A stretch of 64,000 bases of DNA from contig NC_049566.1 of assembly GCF_013368755.1 (NCBI RefSeq), positions 2,418,001-2,482,000 on the forward strand, given 5' to 3'. Of the stretch, positions 55,626 through 64,000 are shown piece after piece. The stretch is from Talaromyces rugulosus (taxonomy: Eukaryota; Ascomycota; Eurotiomycetes; Eurotiales; Trichocomaceae). Both the position numbers and the translations under genes were made by a program. The notes under the pieces were generated by a model that did no database searches, was not told the origin of the DNA, and worked only from the letters and a program-made list of their open reading frames with translations. Numbering within the stretch: the stretch's first letter is position 1; each line of letters starts with the position of its first letter.

Positions 55626-56695
55626 TAGCTGGGACCATGATGAGGAAATTGAATCGCGATTTTAAAACGGCGATTTCCCTAATGGTACCCACGAATGCTG
55701 TTCAATTACGGCAAAGTGTTGGAGGAAGCAATAAGGAAGTGCCCAGAATACCATCTCTGATATATCTCAAATTCAGCAGTCCATAGTGGACCGGAAGCAG
55801 TGCGGAAGCAGCAACTAGACTACTTTGCTCTCTTCTCTTCCTCTTCTCCATATCTAGCTACTAGTTGACATGATGACTTGAAAATTTTCAGCCAAACTAG
55901 CCTCCAGTCCTCAATACTTGCCCAAACAATATTAACACTTTGGGAATATTCCCCCTTTCTTGGTAGACTGGGCCATGTACTGATCCTTATATCCTGGGCA
56001 GTCTTTCTTGCCACATGGCGGCCGAGGATCATAAATCTCGATTATGTGCTTTGGTTGTGCGGTGCAATTCACGTATTTGTTGTTATAGACGAATCGAATA
56101 CACATAGTGAACAGGTTGGGTTTGGATGTTGGAGTATACTAGTTGGTCATTTGTATAAGCATTGATGTTTGCATGATCTTCAACACTGAAGCTTACCCTT
56201 GAGTTATTATTCTGCAAAAATTAACACTTGACTCTATTGGTATTTCTCGGATTGTTTTCTGATGGGCGATGAAGGGATTATCTCCACCTGGCACCCATGG
56301 TCCTTTTATACCTTCAATACGCCAACTCATACCACGCACGGGCGTTATTGAAGAGGTCAATTCATGTCATCTTGTACGGCTGCATGCCTAGTCTCTCTAC
56401 CTAGTTTACCTACCCAGAACTCCCTGTCGCCAGTGTCAAATGAGGGATCATATCACGCCGGGGAAATTTGCGGCACAGATTCTGGCGATGATGATCTGCC
56501 TCGATAGCAGGACGAGGCGAAACTGGAGAAAGACAACAACAAATCAAAATATACGAATCCAAAGCTGTCATGCAGCGACTAAATTCTTGACAAGATACAT
56601 TAATACTCTAACCCTAAAGCAGGACGGGACAGGATGGATGAAATGGATAGTTGGGGTGTTATTACTACTATTATTTAAGATCGTTTAAAGTCTCA

Positions 56696-56740
56696 TCCTG
56701 TCCTGTCCTGTCCCGTCCCGTCCCGTCCTGCCCCGTCTTG
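56696..56740. repeat. Pentanucleotide (TCCYG)9 repeat
   Basis: Nine 5-bp units, TCCTG or TCCCG with two variants near the end (CCCCG, TCTTG). A reverse-complement stretch (CAGGACGGGACAGGATGG) lies at 56620-56637, so the two could pair as an inverted repeat. Confidence 0.8.
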
Positions 56741-57562
56741 TTAAAATCAATATCGCCGAATGTTTGATTCATGTTTGATTCAGGCTTTCAGGAGTCGTGT
56801 TGGCAAGATATTATTGACTATACAGTATCCACTAACCCACCAAGAGCTGGCGCCGCTGACTACTTGGATTTAGTTGTACAAGGAAACAGATGAATCATTT
56901 AAAGCAAGATCTAAACAACGGAAGAGTGTTAGGAAACGCGCACAATACTTCGCTAGAACGTTCAACACTAAAACTTACCTAATCTTTTCGTGCTATTTGC
57001 TCTTTCCTACACAATCTCTAGTAATATAAACTCTGCAAAAGCCATCGCACAATTATAATCATGCACCTTTTTTCTCTCTCAAACTTCACTCAGGCCCTTA
57101 TCACGTAGCAGTGCTGTGACATCTTTCGTAATCCCACCATCGTCAAGCCCTAGTTCACCGCCAGGTACGAGGTTATGTTCTCTATCCGTTACATTACTAA
57201 AAGATCGTCGAATTTTGTCGTCATATCATCCTGTATCTCGAAGCATTATTCGATATTCTTTCCTATTCCTCGTTCAGTGCTTTTTCACTCATTGCACCCA
57301 CAAAGAACAGAAGTCTGAAGTATCTTTTCCAAGATATTAAATTTTTTTCGTCAACCTGGTAATTTTGGACGTCTAGCGCGTTTTATTTGAAGACAGACAT
57401 ACATATCACAGGGAGGTAGCCGATTGGTGATTGCACCGAAGGCTAGATTGAGTCCCAAACCATTCAAACTCAAGGTCCTAAATTGTACTTATAGTGTCCA
57501 TCTCTTTCCTCATGAGTGACAATTAACCGGACTGTACGATATTCTCGAACCACGGATTCAGC

Positions 57563-58302
57563 ATGGGATCCGAAATCGTTATTGATCCGAAAGGAGAAGC
57601 CAACACTGAATGCGGTGACTTCTCAGTTCGCGTATCGCCCAGTATCCTTTCAGTGGAATCGCGCGTTTTTCGTGCGATGTTCAAACCGAATTTTCTAGAG
57701 GGACGGAGCTAGCTAAAGGGACCGGCATCGCTCCTATACGTTTGCCAGACGGTAATCCAGAGGTCTTTCTTATTCTATGCAATGTGGTTAGGGTTAGGGT
57801 TAAGCCACAACAATTTTCCGATTTGTCGAAGGAGGTAATGTTTGCATATAGCGGCCCGCTCACAGATCTACCGTTGATAGCCAATTTGACTACGATACCT
57901 GAGAATATATTAGGTCAGTGACTTCTCTATTGAGTAAGACTTCAACTGATGTATTCCTGTAATACATTAACTCAAGGCTGTCAGACATCTCATCCACGAG
58001 TCTTTGATGAATACCTTGATGAACCCCTTCAGCCAATTTGCTCAACATTACTGTGATGGAGTATTTGAGCAAGCTAGTTACTGTGCTCGTAGCTTGCGGC
58101 AACTAGGGATCGATCCTCCCTGGAATTAAGTCACGTCAGAACAAAACCATTATAGACATTCTTGAGCTCGCGTCTCAACTACTAGAACATCGCGGAAAAG
58201 CAAGATGCAACACACACTACTGTCAATGCTGGAACTTTGGACATTTCGAGCAAAGAGAAGAATTGCCACGTCAATGGGTCGAGGCCATTTCTAGCGTGTG
58301 TT
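57563..58302 (+). pseudogene. BTB/POZ-domain gene, frameshifted
   Basis: From ATG 57563 the frame reads MGSEIVIDPKGEANTECGDF then SVRVSPSILSVESRVFRAMF and KPNFLEG, a typical BTB core, then stops at TAG 57710. The family sequence continues one frame over: TELAKGTGIAPIRLPDGNPE then VFLILCNVV ... PQQFSDLSKE to a donor at 57914. A one-base insertion near 57700-57704 explains the shift. Further fragments follow an acceptor at 57976 (FAQHYCDGVFEQASYCARSL) and at 58140-58302 (ILELASQLLEHRGKARC ending VEAISSVC stop). Many fungal genomes carry BTB families of unknown role. A sequencing error would make the gene potentially intact. Confidence 0.55.
57788..57802 (+). repeat. Short interstitial TTAGGG repeat
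   Basis: TTAGGGTTAGGGTTA, two and a half telomere-type units, inside the BTB pseudogene, where it would encode Val-Arg pairs. Confidence 0.6.
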
Positions 58303-59146
58303 AAGATTGTTTGCAACACATTAGTCCGAAAAAAGCGCAGGGTGGTTGCTCACCACAATCAATGAGCATGAGGAAAGTTACAAGAATCAATTTATGCGGC
58401 TAAAAAGAATTGAACATATTAACGAATTGAAAAACCATGGGGTACGATGATTCTCGAAATCGGCTTGACCAATAATGCTCTCAAGTCTTGAACGGAGATG
58501 TCTGTCAACAACGAGTAGGATAGGTGTTTGGGACTGTATAAGAAAATAATGACGTAGTTTAAAATATCTTTTTGACGGCATTCTGGAGCAGGACTGCTCA
58601 AAAGCCCTAATATACAAGGAATGGAGAAAAACGAAAGTTGCTGTTGGTTTGAGGTTTTCTGCAATAAGCGCTAAAGTTCTTGTGAGTGATTTTCTATGCT
58701 TCTTGGCGACTGTTTCTCAGCATTCCGCAGAAGGCAGAAGCGTCAGGCATAATTATTACTGCGAGCGCATCAATGAATTATCTACAAGGCGAGGTGACCC
58801 CCTCGATCATGGCTGTTGGCCCTTGACGGACATGTACTATTGCCAAGCATACGTACCCAAAGCATATCTGCTGTCAATATCTAGCCAGTGATCACCAGGA
58901 AGTTCGACAAAGATTGACAGCAAGCTTGAAACTGTCATTCTTGCGGCCTATCCCACCACAAGCGTTGATTGCAAATATTTACTGCCATACGCGATTGAGT
59001 TAGAAAGAGATGTTACGCAATAGTCGCACTAATCTGGTAGATGTAAATCTAGGCGTTTCCCAACATGATGGTAAAAATGTCTTATTAAAACCAGCTTTGC
59101 AATCATTTAAAGCACCAGGTGAAAGTGCTATCATAGCGGCGAGAGC
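58303..59146. other. Gene-poor stretch
   Basis: 844 bp. A plus-strand frame at 58649-58891 has protein-like wording but no domain or partner exon. Otherwise nothing was seen. Confidence 0.45.
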
Positions 59147-62100
59147 TTAGTAGAAGATGTACCTCCTATCAAACCGGAACACAGCTTCCATCATTGCCCC
59201 CCACACCAAAATCATCCTACCTTCCGATGCCACAATGACGGATACCCGGGGATATTCAGAGCTTCCTGGCAAGGGTGGACATCCTGGTAGGTGAAATCTA
59301 TACCAGTAGCGCGTATCCAACGAGCCAGAGGGGCTGTACATGGGGCATGCAGCTCGGAGAGAGTTCAAGTTACGGTTGTCACGGTGAGTCCACAGCAAGA
59401 CCAGAGGATTTTCATCGGGATTTTCGAGGGGAATTGTCTGAAGTTGAGTCCGGACAAAGGCACTCTCTTTAGGGGCAATTAGAAGAATGGTCCAAGGGTC
59501 TTCGTCGAATGTAGTGGGGCTGTTGACAGCACCGTATACAGCACCCTCCGTAGTCACCCAAAAAACCCATAGTTGCGGGTTACCTTGATAATTGGTGATG
59601 GCACATGTAATTCCAGGCCCCCCAGGTCTTGGAAATTTGCTGGAGGGGCTGATGACATATCTCAATTTGTTGTCTGGTGATGGTGATAACACGAATGGTA
59701 TCCTGCTATCTCTGTAACTCCAGAAGATAAAGGTTCGTTCTGGTTGTACCAACGACTTTGTCGTTATTGTGTGGAGCGCTCGGGTATATATATCAGGTAG
59801 GTCATCGGAATCTTCTAGATCCACAGGAATTGCCCCATCCGGAGTGAGGCCTATTATCATGCTGCTCCATCCTCTCTTGGCTTCAAAACTGATCGTTCTG
59901 ATGTCACCCGGCGGGCCTATCCAGTATAGGTCCAATTTTTCTTCGCTCTGTACGGCGGATAGCGCACCACCTCCAGCGGTAGAGGCCATGTTTGGATAAC
60001 CAAAGGGAAAGTCGGATAGTGAAAACCAGTCATTCATGTGGCTAGACTTTCCATTATTCAATCTGGCTTGGATACTGCCGTCATTTGCGATATAGGAAAC
60101 TACACAGTGCTGTGTCCCTGGTAGAGTCCATACGGCTAGTTTACCACCCTCATGGTTCAATGAATTATCCTGAAGAACCGTCGTCAGTGTTGGTTTCATT
60201 GAGACTGGGTCAAAGGAAAATTTTCGAATCGCCCAATCGCTAGACTCTCCGATGTCTGACATTGTTTTGACAAAGAAACAGGGCTCTTTGAAGAGGGACT
60301 GCCTCGGGGGAGGAACAAAGTCATCAAATCTTGGAAGGGGACCCGTATAATATAAATATAAAGGAAAAGGATTTTCATATAGTTTTGGCCCCCAGCCAGG
60401 AACTTCGAAGCAATAGCGACAACTGAGAAGTTGAGTCGCTGTGAAAGCAACAGAGCATACGTGAACTACCCCCTTATGCCGTACTCTTTCTAATTCCCAC
60501 GAGAACGTGAGAGTATTCGCACCTGGAGAGGCTCTCTGGAAATATTCCACCTTGGCTAGTGGGTACTGGGGATCATTAACGGATATGTGGCGCTCCAATG
60601 CAAAACCAAAATCGTGACTGTGACCGGGTGGGTTTTGCCAGTCAATTCGGAGAAGACTACGATAATAGGAAAGAGTCTGAGCTTCGACACAAGGCGGATT
60701 CATGGCGATACTTGTATCAGGGCAGGACCAGGGCATGGAGGGCGGGCTGAGTCGACGATTTTGTACGTTGGGATCAAGAGCAGTCAATCGTAGAGCGGAA
60801 GGTAAAGCTGGATGAGAAGATTCTTGAGAGAAAACCTTGGAAGGATCAGCGGTTGAAGGTGTCCATAGCACAAAGAAATAGTCTTTATTCCTTCCAACTC
60901 TATCGCCAAGGTTTTGGCGATCAGATACTTTCTCTGATTCATCCAGGCTTTCAACAATAACATGGTAACGGATGCCTTTGAAAGAGTGAATATGAAAAAC
61001 GAGAATAGCTTTGTTTGTTTCCAGATCATAATAGCTTTTCTTGTCGATTTTGAGAGTAAAGCCCTCGTCAAACTTGACCGTGAATCTTTGGGGAAGCAGG
61101 AAGGCTTCCTCATGGTCTGAAACAGGCTTAGGGGTGACTAAAACCCTAGCATATCGAGAATATTGACTGAAAGCAAGATCTGGCTTCTTCACCACGAAGC
61201 ATCGCATTCCAGGATATGCATCGGATTCTTCAAAAACTTGCCGGTCTTGTACAACGTTGCCGTTGGAATCTATAATCCGAATCAAATATCTCTCAACAAA
61301 CTCAACCTGATCCCATGCATCGGGGAACTCGATCCATGCCCCATCGTCAAAGTAGAGTCCTGTTGGTTTAAGACTGGGGCAGGAGAAGAGACGCAATTGT
61401 TTCCTGGATAAAATCCAAGCTGACGGTTTTCGCTGGGATGCCCCGGGAATGGATATGCAACGCACGAGAATACTGACAGCATCTAGTGACTCTAATGTAT
61501 CAAGATATGGTATCATACCCCAGAATGATACGTAGCTCCCCCCAGAGGCGATTGATTGCGTTATGTTATGTATAGCACGATCCGCACTTGGATTTGCCGA
61601 AGGAACCAATGACAACTCATATGTCCCACCAACAGAAGGAGAGAACTGGACGGCAATACCAGGTTCTGGGGAACAATCTGGATAAAAAGTGATATCGTCA
61701 GGTGGGGCAGGAAGTGTCACATGGTATGTCAAGATGGCTGCAGATGACCATGGGGTAGTATATATTGTATTTGAGTACTCGCAAGAGGACCGCACTAGGA
61801 CCTGTAAAGTAGTCCCATCAGAGACCCAAGATGGCAGAGAATAGTAAGTGGATGTTGTCAATCCTGGTAGTGTAACAGTGCCAATATTTTGACCATTGAT
61901 AGTCTGGATTTTCACTCTCCACGACATCTTCTCCTGGAAATCTTTCGGCTGCGACTTGACTATAGCTGGCAGAGCACTTGTCCAATCAACAAATAGGCTT
62001 GTCTGCCCTTTAACACTCTTAAATTCTAGAAGAGGCTTCCCAGTCAGAGCAAGAGCAGACTCGGCTTTTTCTTTGAGCCCCTTAGCCTTTATTCGAGCCC

Positions 62101-64000
62101 TTTCTCGATCTTTCTCCAGTTTCTTAAGCCGGTCGGAGAACTTCTCCTTATAATCTCCAGGAGAAGCGTCCATGACAGGTGTTTCCTTTTGATACCTGTC
62201 ACCAGAGCCGCCACCAATAAAGAGAGCCACTAACAGCAAGCCAAGGGCCACAAGAAGATCTCCAAGAAGCTCCCCAGCGCCACCTCCTAGAGCACCTAGC
62301 AAGCTAGCCTGCAACCCATCAAGTGCTTGTATATCAGCTTCAGCACCATTTTCAAGATCCTTGATCTCATCATTAATTATTTCCTGAGCACAGTCCTTGA
62401 GGTTTTGAGCCTTGACTTTTGAATACTTCTGCCGGCAGACGAGAGAGGCAATTAGCTTTGGCCCAAAATGGTCGAGGGTTATGACAGAGATGATCTTAAA
62501 AAAGTCATCTGGACGATTGAGAATGGCCTGCCCAATTGCTTGCAGGTTGTCTGCAATAGCCTTGAGAAGGAGTTCTTTTATTCCTGCATGGCTAAAAGGA
62601 CCCTTGAGGAATAGGCCGATATCCGGCAATAAAAAGTCCAGCAGATTTAGCTCCAGCATAGGGACACTGATATTGTAACTCCAAACCACTCGGAGGCTCA
62701 GCAAACCGTCCTTAAAAATCGGTGTTTTCCCAGCTGGGGATGAGATCTTCCATTTGAACTTGGGCACAATGAACTCCTCGAAGACCAGACCAACCAGCGC
62801 TTCACATTCGCAATCCTTTGACTGGAACTTGCTTGCTATTTCAATTGCTTCATCAATGCGTGGTCCATCCTCTGGCTGCCAAGGGAAGTCCCAATCTTCA
62901 AATACCCACTGACCATCCCGGTACCGAATCGATACGAATGGGTTTTCTTTGTCTTTGACTCGGAATATCCGGCCATGATAGCTCGCGGGTTTGTCATTAG
63001 ATCGTGACGCAGGTTGGTATGACAGGGAGAGATTGAGATTGATTTCTTCGAAGAATACCACGTCGCTGCTGATTGAAAATTCCTGATGACAAAGAAGATT
63101 AGTTTTGAGGTTTATTATGAGACATCTAAGAGATCTCTCACCTTTTTACCCTTTTTAGCTGTGATAGCAAGAGAGGTGTGTGCCAGTTTGATAAATGCCA
63201 GTTCAATGGGCTCCTCCAGCACACCTTTGATACTAACACCTGAACGTTTGGGGAGGATATTGACTAGGACTTGAAAGTTTACATCAAGAAGTTTTAGATT
63301 GGCCACGACGTTGTAGCCAGCAAGATACTTCTTCTTTCCTTTTGATGGTGACCACTTATTCTCAAAGGCAATTTCCTTTTTGGCATAGTACATGGAGCCT
63401 TCAATTAGTTTTATATCAGGATAATCCTCTGGCCATGACCCGGGCATTTCATCTGCCGCACCTGGCTGGATAATGCTGCCAAATAGTCCCTCAGGGCCTT
63501 GTACAGCCAGCTGTTTGAACTCGACAGCAACAACCTGTGGTACACCATTGCTGAAGATTATTCTAGCTTCCAGATTCTTTATCGGGGATTGATTTGCAAA
63601 AGCAGCCTGACCGACGATGCTGAACTGACTGTTCAGCACCTTCCCCTTCTCGTATGTGATTTCCCCGGATACAGACTTCAAGAAAAGAGTGACGTTGAAC
63701 ATTTCCCCAAAGGGGTTTTTAACTTCACTTGTATTGTCAGATCCGGACTCCTGAACAGAGAATGTTGTCTTGTTCGATGTGATGGCTACACCGACATCCA
63801 TGGAATAGTCCACTCCCTGTCCACCAAGGTCTAGAAAGCTTAATGTACCTTCCAAGTTGATACTCTGCTGGCCTGTGGAATGATCTTTGCGGTACGTTCC
63901 ACTGGCTTTGTCGATTCTCAAAAACTTGTCTAGAACATAGAGATCGTAGATCACAATCCCATACTCGCTTAGCTTTGTTGAGATCATTCCATAGAAGGCG
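59147..64000 (-). CDS. Giant multidomain protein, 5' end outside window
   Basis: Exons (64000)-63142 and 63082-59147; the 59-bp intron joins KKGKK to EFSISSDVVFF in frame. The frame is still open at base 64000, so at least ~1597 residues. Order from the visible N-terminus: beta-rich region (YGIVIYDLYVLDKFLRIDK); IRYRDGQW module (62929-62906) shared with the DUF6603 gene; helical region; a Gly/Leu-rich hydrophobic segment (GELLGDLLVALGLLLVALF) that could insert in a membrane; a charged coiled coil (RLKKLEKDRERARIKAKGLK); fibronectin-III-like repeats (LLEFKSVKGQTSLFVDWTSA); and a C-terminal ~400-residue propeller-like region (VVSYIANDGSIQARLNNG, LWVFWVTTEGAVYGAV, RMILVWGAM). No enzymatic motif was seen. 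Propeller and Fn3 calls rest on strand pattern only. Confidence 0.75.

Larger units (their letters stand above)
55448..57562. other. Gene-poor stretch with relics and repeats
   Basis: 2.1 kb without an intact gene. Holds the phosphotransferase relic (55571-55625), a pentanucleotide repeat (56696-56740) and several stop-riddled frames. The short frames at 55878-56165 and 56440-56688 have no recognisable domain. Confidence 0.5.

Noticed and set aside
57788..57802. Telomere or chromosome-end signal
   Set aside because: Only 2.5 TTAGGG units inside coding-like sequence; too short to indicate a telomere or fusion.
1..64000. tRNA, rRNA, CRISPR or intact transposon
   Set aside because: I scanned for tRNA B-box-like sequence, phased repeats, transposase or reverse-transcriptase motifs and found none convincing; a tRNAscan or repeat search could overturn this.

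Overview
This window comes from a filamentous ascomycete (Pezizomycotina; Eurotiales-like is my inference, not checked). Genes are split by many short GT-AG introns of about 45-90 bp with CTAAC/CTGAC-type branch sites. They are well spaced, lie on both strands, and include a fungal-only set: the DASH subunit Spc34, a Zn2Cys6 regulator, a lysine-rich histone H1 with five introns, and a fungal-type PIP5 kinase. Exon coordinates in the entries were worked out by hand from splice signals and reading-frame continuity.

Left flank (1-14.3 kb) is accessory. It holds the 3' end of a very large protein gene, a fucose-lectin-like beta-propeller, an intronless gene for an unrecognised 1120-aa protein, a four-exon gene ending in a cytidine-deaminase-type C-A-E ... 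P-C-x-x-C zinc site, a small 108-aa protein, and a 1601-aa DUF6603-type protein. The right edge (59.1-64 kb) carries another giant gene, running off the window, that shares an IRYRDGxW module with the DUF6603 protein and ends in a propeller-like region. These two flanks are the most interesting part: a set of huge, uncharacterised, beta-rich proteins, apparently with bacterial relatives.

The centre (18.8-50.4 kb) is a conserved housekeeping block: APC5 (mitotic ubiquitin ligase), ADE1 (purine synthesis), COQ1 (ubiquinone side chain), RPN3 (proteasome lid), SPC34 (kinetochore DASH complex), TAF12 (TFIID/SAGA), a CorA-type metal transporter, MSS4-type PIP5 kinase, an atypical short-chain dehydrogenase, histone H1, FEN1 (with a 5-nt micro-exon), a Zn2Cys6 transcription factor and a kinase-like hypothetical protein. 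Divergent pairs share short promoters (APC5/ADE1 and FEN1/Zn2Cys6).

The right accessory region (50.4-59.1 kb) is a patchwork: a SnoaL-like gene broken at its C-terminus between two 60-bp direct repeats, an intact APH/AIM9-type phosphotransferase gene, a relic of a second copy of it, an MDR oxidoreductase with paired CGG-N6-CGG sites upstream, and a frameshifted BTB/POZ pseudogene. The 14.3-18.8 kb gap and part of 43-45 kb also hold eroded coding fragments. The picture is a stable core block bordered by regions of gene gain, duplication and decay.
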